Below, one piece after another: positions 6,117-13,762 of a stretch of 13,831 nt of DNA. The translations under genes were made by a program, and so were the position numbers. The stretch is from positions 1-13,831 of the forward strand of contig WGDF01000157.1 of NCBI GenBank assembly GCA_015493405.1. The letters run 5' to 3'. The DNA is from Flavobacteriaceae bacterium. Its GTDB lineage: Bacteria > Bacteroidota > Bacteroidia > Flavobacteriales > Flavobacteriaceae. The notes under the pieces are model-generated. The model was not told the DNA's origin and did not search any database. It saw nothing but the letters and a program-made list of their open reading frames with translations. Position 1 is the stretch's first letter; every line of letters begins with the position of its first letter.

Positions 6117-9092
6117 TTATGGATTGGGCTGTTTTAAAATGGCACCACGTCGTTTCTTGCCATCAATGATAACTTTTACCGGCTTATCAAAACGGACATG
6201 TTTGAAATATTTAGTTTCTTCGATAAGTTCCGCATTATTGAGTAAGTCATAATTTATAGCTTTCGGATTTTTATCCAAGAATACCGAAAAATAAGCAATA
6301 TTCATCGTTGTAAGATTATGAAAAAAGTGAGAGCCTGATGAGGCATCTAAGGGATAACCTTCCAAACTGGTTTCTACAATTACTTTAGCATTGGAAATTT
6401 GTGTCCAATTGACCGGAATGCCTATAAAACGATCTCGTGTTCCCCAGCGTCCGGGTCCTATTAAAATATAAGATTTATTGTGAAATTTATTATTGATGGC
6501 TTCAATTTCTTGTGCCATAGCCAGAGTTTCCGTTTTGTCGAATATTTCATTTTTGACAAAAATAAAATCTGTCATAGTATTGATGACACCATTACCCATA
6601 CTTTTTTCAGCATATAGAATTAAATTTTCCTGATCCAAATCTTCCGGTTTAAAAGTATAATCTTCAGCAGGCATCAATAAGGGTTTTACTTGTAAAATAT
6701 AAAAAGTGGCATCGCCATCTTCATCGGGGGTGAGATCTACAGCAAATTCTATCTCGACCGGTGTGTCAAAAGCCTGTTTTAAATTTTCCAAAACGGTTTG
6801 AATCATTTCCGGTAACGGAATATAATCATTTTGCAAAATGCTGGCAAAGTTGGTGACTAAAATACCATTCTCATCAACGCCGGGGTACATCGCATCATTA
6901 TTATAATCATAAGTCGAGACCAAATGGGTCAAGGTGCCATGAGAAACGGCATCATACAAATCGACTTTTTTAATAGCCGATAAAGGACCGTTAAGCAAAT
7001 TGATATCCGGACTTTTTAAATCGACAGCATAAAAATAACTTTGACTTTGTTTGATTTGGTCTTGTAAGGAATTTAATTGAATTTTGGGATATTTCGGTGC
7101 AAAACGATAGGCGCGTTCTCCTTCAACGACATAAGAACCTAAGCCAATGGCTATGACGGCAAAACCATCGCGGGGTTTCATCGAAGCAAAGGGATAGTAA
7201 TTATAGGATTGCGCGACGCCGCTAATATCGGGATAATAAAATCCGTTATGCTCACGGCCAACCAGTTCTTGTATGACAATAGACATTTTTTCATCTCCCA
7301 GCTTATGATCTAAAGCACGAGCATAATTGATAGCCACATTGGAAAAGGTAGAGGCAAAGACCAGTTTAATAGCATCAATTAATTGTTGCAGGCGTCTGTT
7401 TTTATCATGATGGTTATTGGGGATAATATAGGTTTCAAAAATACCGGCAAAAGGTTGGGTTAAACTGTCTTCAAATAAGCCGGAAGACCTAACGGCTAAA
7501 GGTTTTTTAAAACAATCTAAAAGGGTATCTAATTTTTTAACCAAAGCATTGGATAAGCGGGCTTTTAAAAAAAGCTTGTTGACTGCTTTATCTGTGAGAT
7601 TTAAGTCTTTAAGATTTTGAAGTTTGTTTTCTTCAATAAATTGGTCAAATTCATTGGCTCCAATGATAGCGGTGCGTGGCATTTTTATCTTTAGACCTTT
7701 TGCATGAGTAGCTAGTTCCGTTTTATGCAATAAAGAGTTGATAAAAGCCAGTCCGCGTCCTTTGCCGCCATAAGCGCCTTCAGATAATAAAAGAATATTT
7801 TTGTCATTATTACAATCGGTATCTTCAAATGGCACGACTTTACCTTGCGGTTTTTCATCACGGTATGCTTTGAGCATTTTCAAAATATAGAATCTGATTT
7901 CTTCAATATTTTTAAAATGATGAGATTTTTTGGCTTCTAGAATTTTGGCCAATTGAATTTCAGAACGGGCCATAAGCCAGAGTGAAAAATCATCTTTCTT
8001 GGCATGATAATCAATACTTTCTTGTGGAATATGTTTCAGAACTTTTTCAAATTCTTTAAGAGTAGAAGCCTTATTGAGCACTTTACCCTTTTTATCTCTG
8101 AAAATAAAATCGCCAAATCCAATTTTTTGGGTGACTTGTTCTATCAATTTTTGGTATAAGTCTTCATCATTTTTATCAATAAAGGTCAAGCATTTTTCGG
8201 CGGCAATTTTCTTTTGTTTTTTATCGGAAGAGAGCACAATTATGGGTAAATGAGCTTTGTCTTTACGCACTTCATCAACCAATTGAAAACCGGTATCAGG
8301 TTCTATTTTTCCGTTTTTTGGAAACTGGACATCGGTAATCATAACAAAAATATTGTCTTTAAATTGATGAAAAAGATCTAAAGCTTCTTCATAAGTGGTG
8401 GCCAATAAAATTTTCGGACGGGCTCTGAGTTTTAAGACCTTATAGAGCTTATCCATTTTAATTTCATCTATGATTTTATTGGTCTGTTTAAAAATAATCC
8501 GGTAAAGTTTATTGAGATAATTTGAATAATAGATGGGGTTGTCTTCCACAACAAGAATCATTCGGACGGAAGCTAATTTACTATCATTTTCCGCATTTTT
8601 TTTATCTTCGAGATACTTAATCATAGCAAAAAAGATGCGCGATTCACCATCCCAAACAAAAATTTTATCATAACCTAATTTTTCCTTTTGGCTTTCTAAA
8701 AATTTAATATGTTGGGTATTATTGATTAAGATAAAAATAGGCAGATTAGGGTAACGTTCCTTTATTTTCTTGATTATTTTAAGGGGACGTTGCTTATTAA
8801 AGCCAATGGTAATAACGACCATATCAATTTTTTTCATCTCCAACTGCTCCAGCGTTTCTTCGGTTGAATAAACACCGGTGATTCTAGGCAATGAAGTGAG
8901 ATTCATTTTACCATAATCATATAACATAATTTCAGAAAAACGCCCTTCTTTATTGATAGAAAAAGCATCATAAAGATTGGAAACCAAGAGGATCTCTTTT
9001 ACTTTGAAGGTGCTCATATCGTGATAGATATCGCGCATGCGACTATCTCTATTGAGGTAGTTTTGTAAAAGTTGTTTTCGTTTTTGCTTCAT
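6117..9092 (-). CDS. Receiver domain fused to a PEP/pyruvate-binding ATP-grasp domain, function unknown
   Basis: This 991-residue soluble protein has no signal peptide or membrane segment. Residues 31-160 look like a degenerate receiver: EILLVSNLYDAF replaces the acidic pocket, and IFVWDGE stands where the lysine strand should be. Residues 178-320 are a fuller receiver: acidic pair Glu183-Asp184 (ILVVEDNP), phospho-acceptor Asp254 (MITDVQFP), Ser288/289 (IIVLSSD) and Lys307 (FIDKND), with a long insert after the first strand. About 430-805 resembles the nucleotide-binding domain of PEP synthase and pyruvate phosphate dikinase: SEGAYGGKGRGLAF, AVRSSGLFEDS, PFAGIFETY and ILQVKPL (usual LQxRP, here Lys803). 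Residues 830-991 form a family-specific end with GPGRWGTRDRFIG and SGSHFFHNLT. No phosphohistidine GGxTSHAA motif or PEP-binding barrel is present, so it cannot be a classical PEP synthase, although databases may label it so. I recall similar architectures in other Bacteroidota and Deltaproteobacteria, without a known role. Confidence 0.85.
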   Translation of the reverse strand: MKQKRKQLLQNYLNRDSRMRDIYHDMSTFKVKEILLVSNLYDAFSINKEGRFSEIMLYDYGKMNLTSLPRITGVYSTEETLEQLEMKKIDMVVITIGFNKQRPLKIIKKIKERYPNLPIFILINNTQHIKFLESQKEKLGYDKIFVWDGESRIFFAMIKYLEDKKNAENDSKLASVRMILVVEDNPIYYSNYLNKLYRIIFKQTNKIIDEIKMDKLYKVLKLRARPKILLATTYEEALDLFHQFKDNIFVMITDVQFPKNGKIEPDTGFQLVDEVRKDKAHLPIIVLSSDKKQKKIAAEKCLTFIDKNDEDLYQKLIEQVTQKIGFGDFIFRDKKGKVLNKASTLKEFEKVLKHIPQESIDYHAKKDDFSLWLMARSEIQLAKILEAKKSHHFKNIEEIRFYILKMLKAYRDEKPQGKVVPFEDTDCNNDKNILLLSEGAYGGKGRGLAFINSLLHKTELATHAKGLKIKMPRTAIIGANEFDQFIEENKLQNLKDLNLTDKAVNKLFLKARLSNALVKKLDTLLDCFKKPLAVRSSGLFEDSLTQPFAGIFETYIIPNNHHDKNRRLQQLIDAIKLVFASTFSNVAINYARALDHKLGDEKMSIVIQELVGREHNGFYYPDISGVAQSYNYYPFASMKPRDGFAVIAIGLGSYVVEGERAYRFAPKYPKIQLNSLQDQIKQSQSYFYAVDLKSPDINLLNGPLSAIKKVDLYDAVSHGTLTHLVSTYDYNNDAMYPGVDENGILVTNFASILQNDYIPLPEMIQTVLENLKQAFDTPVEIEFAVDLTPDEDGDATFYILQVKPLLMPAEDYTFKPEDLDQENLILYAEKSMGNGVINTMTDFIFVKNEIFDKTETLAMAQEIEAINNKFHNKSYILIGPGRWGTRDRFIGIPVNWTQISNAKVIVETSLEGYPLDASSGSHFFHNLTTMNIAYFSVFLDKNPKAINYDLLNNAELIEETKYFKHVRFDKPVKVIIDGKKRRGAILKQPNP

Positions 9093-9110
9093 TTTATCAT
9101 TTTTAGACTA

Positions 9111-9138
9111 TAAAAATAACTAAAATTCCGGCATACAA
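9111..9138 (-). promoter_or_regulatory. Candidate promoter of the receiver/ATP-grasp gene
   Basis: On the - strand, TTG (9136-9138), 17 nt, then TATTTTTA (9111-9118). This matches TTG-N17-19-TAnnTTTG except for the last base. Transcription would start near 9105, about 13 nt before the ATG. It is a pattern match in AT-rich DNA, so support is modest. Confidence 0.33.
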
Positions 9139-9242
9139 GTTTCCTTTTGTCAGTTTATTTATTTTTTTACGACTATTATCTTGTCGAGTTTGCTATTTGT
9201 GCAAGCGAAGGCAGTGTAATAAACTTTTGACGCAATATTTTT

Positions 9243-9269
9243 TTGACGAGAACAACGCGGATAATTTTC
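9243..9269 (+). promoter_or_regulatory. Candidate promoter of the NAD(P)HX-epimerase-like gene
   Basis: TTG (9243-9245), 16 nt, then TAATTTTC (9262-9269), one mismatch to TAnnTTTG and a spacing slightly shorter than usual. It would give a leader of about 40 nt. An upstream copy of TTTTGACG (9225-9232) repeats that at 9241-9248. Confidence 0.28.
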
Positions 9270-9315
9270 ATCTTAATGACATTAAAAACTATTCTTATTA
9301 AAAATTAAACAATTA

Positions 9316-10014
9316 ATGACCGAAATTTCCGAAATTGTAATAACTGAACAAGATGCCATTTCATTTGAATTGATGAAAAGGATTGATTATCATAGCATTA
9401 AGAAATATAATTTGCCCATTAGCTTAATGATGGAAAATGCCGGTTATCATTTGGCCCGTATTGCAGCGACTTATGCTTCAAAAAAACAGGTTATTTTAAT
9501 AGGTATTGGCAAAGGTAATAATGGTGGTGGCGGTTTAGTTGCGGCCCGACGTCTGCTAGCTTGGGGCTATCAAATATATTTAGACCTGCCCTCTGATGAT
9601 TTGAATCATTTGGCTCAACAACAATTACAACGTGCTTTGGCATTTGGTGCTAAAATTGATTCTCAAGTTATCCCTGATGTTTTTATTGATGCTTATTTTG
9701 GTTTTTCGCAAAGATGGCCCTTACCTGATATTTATTTAAAACGGATCAAAGCATTAAATCATCTTAATCCGTTGATTTTAAGTTTAGATGTTCCTTCCGG
9801 TTTGGCGGAATCAGCGACATTTAAATCGGTTTATATCAAGCCGGACATCATCGTTAGTCTGGCACATCCCAAAACGGTATTGTACCGGCCGGAATTGGCC
9901 AAAAGTAACGTGTTTTTAGTGGATATAGGCATCCCAAAGGAAGCTTTTAAGGATTTTGGACTTCATAAGCTTGTTCCATTTGAAAAAGCCGGAATTTTTG
10001 AATTGATACGTTAA
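9316..10014 (+). CDS. nnrE: NAD(P)H-hydrate epimerase-like protein (YjeF N-domain), altered motif
   Basis: NnrE epimerises damaged (hydrated) NADH and NADPH so that the partner dehydratase NnrD can restore the cofactor. The 232-residue product is only the YjeF N-terminal domain, a Rossmann-like fold; no NnrD kinase-like domain is attached or adjacent. Recognisable motifs are ISLMMENAG (35-43), GKGNNGGGGLVAARRL (65-80), VFIDAYFG (122-129), LSLDVPSG (155-162), HPKTVLY (184-190) and VDIGIP (202-207). The usual loop is NNGGDG; here the Asp is Gly72, so activity may be changed or lost. Asp125 and Asp158 remain. The insert SQRWPLPD after the FG motif replaces the usual TG(L/F). It converges on gdhA and shares a terminator with it. 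Family membership is clear; the enzymatic role is less so. Confidence 0.8.
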   Translation: MTEISEIVITEQDAISFELMKRIDYHSIKKYNLPISLMMENAGYHLARIAATYASKKQVILIGIGKGNNGGGGLVAARRLLAWGYQIYLDLPSDDLNHLAQQQLQRALAFGAKIDSQVIPDVFIDAYFGFSQRWPLPDIYLKRIKALNHLNPLILSLDVPSGLAESATFKSVYIKPDIIVSLAHPKTVLYRPELAKSNVFLVDIGIPKEAFKDFGLHKLVPFEKAGIFELIR

Positions 10015-10016
10015 AA

Positions 10017-10046
10017 AAAGCTGTCCAATTATAGTTGGACAGCTTT
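10017..10046. terminator. Bidirectional terminator between nnrE-like gene and gdhA
   Basis: AAAGCTGTCCAA (10017-10028) pairs perfectly with TTGGACAGCTTT (10035-10046). Read on the - strand it is followed by a run of seven T (complement of 10013-10019), giving a good gdhA terminator. On the + strand the tail is TTTAGTATT. It starts 2 nt after the nnrE-like stop. Confidence 0.88.
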
Positions 10047-10073
10047 AGTATTATTAATATGATTCAAAATAAT

Positions 10074-11429
10074 TTAAACCACACCTTGAGCTAACATAGC
10101 ATCAGCGACTTTTACAAAACCGGCGATATTGGCGCCTTTTTCATAATCAACCCAACCATCAGCTTGTTTGCCATATTTCATAGCATTATCATGAATGTCT
10201 TTCATAATGGTTTTGAGTTTGGCATCTACTTCTTCTGCGGTCCAGTTGTAACGCATTGAGTTTTGACTCATTTCCAAGCCTGAAACTGCTACGCCGCCTG
10301 CATTGGAAGCTTTCCCCGGAGAATATAAGATTTTTGCTTCTTTAAAGATTTTGATGGCGTCCGGAGTAGAAGGCATATTTGCACCTTCAACTACTGCAAT
10401 CACACCATTTTTTATCAATTTTTCAGCATCTTCTTTTTGTAATTCATTTTGAGTGGCACAAGGGAAAGCGATATCCACTTTTTGTTCCCAAGGTTTTTTA
10501 CCGGCATAGAAAGTTGCTTCAGGGAATTGGTCCGCATAAGGGGCAACCACATCATTGTTGGTGGCTCTCAAACGCAATAAGTAATCAATTTTTTTACCGG
10601 AAATACCTTCAGGATCATAGATATAGCCATCAGGGCCGGAGATAGTCACTACTTTTGCACCTAGTTGGTTAGCTTTGGTAATAGCGCCCCAAGCTACATT
10701 ACCGAAACCGGATACAGCAGCGACTTTACCTTTTAAATCCATACCTTTGTCAGCCAACATTTGTTCGGCGAAATAAACCACACCGAAACCTGTGGCTTCA
10801 GGACGGATTAAAGAACCGCCAAAAGCTAAACCTTTACCGGTTAAAACGCCTGAAAATTCTTTGGTTAATTTTTTATATTGACCGAATAAATACCCGATTT
10901 CTCTACCACCAACACCGATATCACCGGCAGGCACATCGATATTAGGACCGATATGACGGAATAATTCGCTCATAAAAGATTGGCAGAAACGCATAACTTC
11001 AGCGTCAGATTTACCTTTAGGGTTGAAATCAGAGCCTCCTTTGCCACCACCCATAGGCAAAGTGGTTAAAGCATTCTTGAAAATTTGTTCAAAACCTAAA
11101 AATTTCAAAATACTTTGATTAACCGTGGGGTGAAAACGCAATCCGCCTTTATAAGGCCCGATGGCTGAGTTAAATTGGATACGGTAACCGCGATTGACTT
11201 GAATTTCACCTTTGTCATCGACCCAAGGCACTCTAAATGAAATACCTCTTTCGGGCTCAATCATTCTTTCAAGTATTTTTTTTCCTTGATATTTAGGATT
11301 TTCTTCAATATAAGGAATAACAGCTTCTGCAACTTCTTTAACGGCTTGCAAAAATTCAGGTTCATTTTGATTACGCATTTTAGCGTAAGACATGAAACTA
11401 TCAATTTTTTCTTGATATTTATTTTTCAT
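10074..11429 (-). CDS. gdhA: NADP-type glutamate dehydrogenase
   Basis: This cytoplasmic enzyme interconverts 2-oxoglutarate plus ammonium and glutamate. The small hexameric (about 450-residue) class usually uses NADPH and assimilates ammonium. The 451-residue product carries the substrate motif GPYKGGLRFHP (91-101, Lys94), LPMGGGKGGSDF with Lys130 and the catalytic-Asp stretch PAGDIGVGGREIGY (Asp170). The Rossmann motif SGFGNVAWGA is at 240-249. EGANMPST and the C-terminal GANIAGFVKVADAML are also standard. The length and the SGPDG segment after the second strand favour NADP over NAD, but coenzyme preference is inferred. It has its own strong promoter match (11464-11493) and a terminator shared with the converging epimerase-like gene. 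Confidence 0.98.
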   Translation of the reverse strand: MKNKYQEKIDSFMSYAKMRNQNEPEFLQAVKEVAEAVIPYIEENPKYQGKKILERMIEPERGISFRVPWVDDKGEIQVNRGYRIQFNSAIGPYKGGLRFHPTVNQSILKFLGFEQIFKNALTTLPMGGGKGGSDFNPKGKSDAEVMRFCQSFMSELFRHIGPNIDVPAGDIGVGGREIGYLFGQYKKLTKEFSGVLTGKGLAFGGSLIRPEATGFGVVYFAEQMLADKGMDLKGKVAAVSGFGNVAWGAITKANQLGAKVVTISGPDGYIYDPEGISGKKIDYLLRLRATNNDVVAPYADQFPEATFYAGKKPWEQKVDIAFPCATQNELQKEDAEKLIKNGVIAVVEGANMPSTPDAIKIFKEAKILYSPGKASNAGGVAVSGLEMSQNSMRYNWTAEEVDAKLKTIMKDIHDNAMKYGKQADGWVDYEKGANIAGFVKVADAMLAQGVV

Positions 11430-11463
11430 TATATAAGATTTTAATTATTTGTTTTTAATGGGT

Positions 11464-11493
11464 CAAAAATATGCTTTTTTCTCAAAAAACAAA
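11464..11493 (-). promoter_or_regulatory. gdhA promoter, full Bacteroidota consensus
   Basis: On the - strand, TTTG (11490-11493), 18 nt, then TATTTTTG (11464-11471). Both elements fit the Bacteroidota housekeeping sigma pattern TTTG-N17-19-TAnnTTTG exactly. The predicted start is near 11457, leaving a leader of about 28 nt without a Shine-Dalgarno sequence. Confidence 0.6.
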
Positions 11494-11672
11494 CTGAAAA
11501 AGAGATAATTTTTATCATTTTTTTATCAACACCCCTTGAATATCAATTAAATATGACATTTATCATTATTTTTAAACCTCAGACTTGAGATAAGATATGA
11601 ATTTTGGAAAAAATAGGATTTACATTTCATATTAACCCTTTGATTTAGAATTATTCATCAAAACTTTTAGTC

Positions 11673-11702
11673 TTGTCGGTAATTAAAAAAATTGTAATTT
11701 TG
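11673..11702 (+). promoter_or_regulatory. Promoter of the dCMP deaminase-protease operon, full consensus
   Basis: TTG (11673-11675), 19 nt, then TAATTTTG (11695-11702), a perfect -7 element. The predicted start is near 11709, about 19 nt before the ATG. A short palindrome ATTTTC-T-GAAAAT (11703-11715) is centred on that start and might be an operator or chance. Confidence 0.6.
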
Positions 11703-11727
11703 ATTTTCTGAAAATAGTTTAAATAAA

Positions 11728-12171
11728 ATGTCCAAACCAAAATTGACCAAACATGATATTGCTTATATGAAAATGGCACATGAATGGGGAAAATTGTCTT
11801 ATTGTAAACGTAAAAAAGTAGGGGCTTTAATCGTCAAAGATAAACGCATTATTTCTGATGGCTATAATGGAACACCGAGCGGTTTCGAAAATCATTGCGA
11901 AGATGAGCAGGGCTTGACAAAATGGCATGTTTTACACGCCGAAGCCAATGCAATTTCAAAGGTTGCAGCTTCTACACAAAATAGTAATGGTGCCAGTTTG
12001 TATGTAACTTTATCTCCTTGTAAAGAATGCAGCAAACTCATCTATCAGGCCGGGATTAAAAAAGTATTTTATGCCGAGGCTTATAATGATACGACCGGAC
12101 TCGAATTTCTAAAAAAAGCAGGTGTATCTGTCATTCAAATAACCCAAGAAGACCGCGAAAATGACCTCTAA
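11728..12171 (+). CDS. comEB: Deoxycytidylate (dCMP) deaminase
   Basis: This enzyme deaminates dCMP to dUMP, the precursor for thymidylate synthesis. The 147-residue product is a zinc-dependent cytidine/deoxycytidylate deaminase. His70 in HAEANAI with Cys98 and Cys101 in LSPCKECSKL bind zinc, and Glu72 shuttles protons. The segments CKRKKVGALIV (26-36) and GYNGTPSGF (45-53) are typical of dCMP deaminases rather than tRNA or cytosine deaminases. Family members usually have 150-190 residues, so this one is compact but complete. It is first in an operon: its stop overlaps the next start by 11 nt. The ATG follows AAATAAA without a Shine-Dalgarno sequence. The symbol follows the Bacillus homologue. 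Confidence 0.9.
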   Translation: MSKPKLTKHDIAYMKMAHEWGKLSYCKRKKVGALIVKDKRIISDGYNGTPSGFENHCEDEQGLTKWHVLHAEANAISKVAASTQNSNGASLYVTLSPCKECSKLIYQAGIKKVFYAEAYNDTTGLEFLKKAGVSVIQITQEDRENDL

Positions 12172-13762
12172 ACAAAAGGCTTTATATATCATTTTTTTAG
12201 GCATTGCCATAGTTTTGGGAATGACAATAGGACAAATGTTGAATTTTGATCATCAAACTGAGATTGGTCTGAAAGGTACAAAAAAGGATAAGATTAACAA
12301 TCTGTTACGCTATATCAACGAAGAATATGTAGATAGTATTCAGACGGATAGTATCGTAGATAAAGTGGTGCAAGATATTATAAAAAATTTGGATCCGCAT
12401 TCTGTTTATATCCCCAAAAAGGAAGTTGCAGCAGCTGATGAGGAATTGGAAGGTCATTTTACCGGTATTGGTGTGTTGTTTCAGCAGTATAATGATACTT
12501 TTACGGTTATCAGGCCTTTGGAGAAGAGTCCGGCTCTAGCAGCCGGATTAAAAGCAATGGATCGCATCTTAAAAGTGGGTAATGATACGGTGTATGGCAA
12601 GCATATTGATATTATGCAATTGTCAAAAAAAATTAAAGGGCAAAGCGGAACGCCTGTCAGTTTAACGGTTTATCGTAAGTCTACGGACAGTATTTTCAAG
12701 GTGAAGATTGTTCGAGGTCCTATTCCTTTGGTAAGTGTGCCGGCACATTTTATGATTAATGATACTTTGGGATTTATTAAACTGAGCACATTTGCAGCCA
12801 ATACTTATGATGAATTTCATCAGGCTATAGCAGATTTAAAACAAAAGGGTTTAAAGGCTTTAGTACTTGATTTGCGCGATAATACAGGAGGCTTACTCAA
12901 ACAAGCGGATTTGATTGCCGATGAATTTTTGTCCAATGGCAAACTGATTTTTTTTACCAAGGATCAAAAAGGTCATATCAGAAAAGTAATGGCAACGGCT
13001 CGCGGGGATTTTGAAACCGGACAAGTCTATGTCTTGATTAATGAGAATTCGGCTTCAGCCAGCGAAATAGTAACCGGAGCTTTGCAAGATAATGATAAGG
13101 CAACAATTGTAGGACGCCGTTCTTATGGCAAAGGTTTGGTTCAGCGTGAGATTATGTTGGGAGATGGGTCAAAAGTTCGTTTAACAACAGCTCGGTATTA
13201 TACGCCCACGGGTCGTTCTATTCAAAGGCCTTATAAAAAGGGACATAAAAGCGCTTATGAAAGAGCTTTTCAAGAACGGCAATATAACGGCGAGCTTTTT
13301 TTTAAGGATAGTATCCCCATTCACGATTCTTTAAAATATACCACCCCAAAAGGTAAAATTGTTTATGGTGGCGGGGGTATTGTCCCTGATATTTTTGTGC
13401 CGCTAAATTTCAATGATTATTGGTCTAAATATAATTATTTGAATCGATATTTATCGGATTTTATCACCGATTATTTAGATCGACATTTGGATAGTTTGCA
13501 ACAATATACGCCCCCGGAGTTTATGGCTAATCATCAGATTGAGGAAGACCTTTACTTGGATTTTAAAACAAGACATCATCAATCTTATAAAGTCAAGCAT
13601 AAATTGCATAATAGAAAAACACGGCAACATTTAAAATTATTGATGAAAGCGCTTTTGGCCAGAGATTTATATGGTACCGATGTCTATTATCAAATATTGA
13701 TACAAGAAGATCCGATGTTAAAAAAAATATTGGATAAAAAGGAAGCGACAAATGCAAAATGA
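12161..13762 (+). CDS. ctpA: C-terminal processing peptidase, S41 family
   Basis: CtpA/Prc proteases cleave exported proteins near their C-termini, acting in the periplasm and held to the inner membrane. The 533-residue product starts with a short basic stretch and a hydrophobic signal or anchor (residues 7-27, YIIFLGIAIVLGM). A helical domain follows with NLDPHSVYIPKKE. A PDZ domain spans about 95-185 (GHFTGIGVLF, SPALAAGLKAMDRILKVGN), then the protease core has LVLDLRDNTGGLL. The nucleophile is Ser299 in ENSASASEIV; Lys324 lies 25 residues later in SYGKGLVQ and Gln328 four after that, matching the S430/K455/Q459 spacing of E. coli Prc. A helical tail from about 400 carries no motif I recognise. 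It overlaps both neighbours by 11 nt, so translation is probably coupled. Confidence 0.96.
   Translation: MTSKQKALYIIFLGIAIVLGMTIGQMLNFDHQTEIGLKGTKKDKINNLLRYINEEYVDSIQTDSIVDKVVQDIIKNLDPHSVYIPKKEVAAADEELEGHFTGIGVLFQQYNDTFTVIRPLEKSPALAAGLKAMDRILKVGNDTVYGKHIDIMQLSKKIKGQSGTPVSLTVYRKSTDSIFKVKIVRGPIPLVSVPAHFMINDTLGFIKLSTFAANTYDEFHQAIADLKQKGLKALVLDLRDNTGGLLKQADLIADEFLSNGKLIFFTKDQKGHIRKVMATARGDFETGQVYVLINENSASASEIVTGALQDNDKATIVGRRSYGKGLVQREIMLGDGSKVRLTTARYYTPTGRSIQRPYKKGHKSAYERAFQERQYNGELFFKDSIPIHDSLKYTTPKGKIVYGGGGIVPDIFVPLNFNDYWSKYNYLNRYLSDFITDYLDRHLDSLQQYTPPEFMANHQIEEDLYLDFKTRHHQSYKVKHKLHNRKTRQHLKLLMKALLARDLYGTDVYYQILIQEDPMLKKILDKKEATNAK

Larger units (their letters stand above)
11430..11727. promoter_or_regulatory. 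Divergent promoter region between gdhA and the dCMP deaminase operon
   Basis: This 298-nt gap has no plausible gene. It carries one good promoter facing each way (listed separately), about 180 nt apart. An inverted repeat GATAA-N3-TTATC (11504-11516) lies just upstream of the gdhA -33 element, where an activator could bind. The central part (about 11520-11670) shows nothing else I can name. Confidence 0.6.

Noticed and set aside
6117..9092. Naming the 991-residue protein phosphoenolpyruvate synthase
   Set aside because: Only the nucleotide-binding domain is shared; the phosphohistidine motif and PEP/pyruvate-binding barrel needed for that reaction are absent.
9225..9248. Direct repeat of TTTTGACG as an operator pair
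   Set aside because: There are only two 8-nt copies with a 16-nt period in AT-rich DNA; not enough to claim a site, so it is only noted with the promoter.
10379..10645. 88-codon open frame on the + strand inside gdhA
   Set aside because: It is antisense to conserved GDH sequence, with low-complexity His-rich composition and no promoter or family match.
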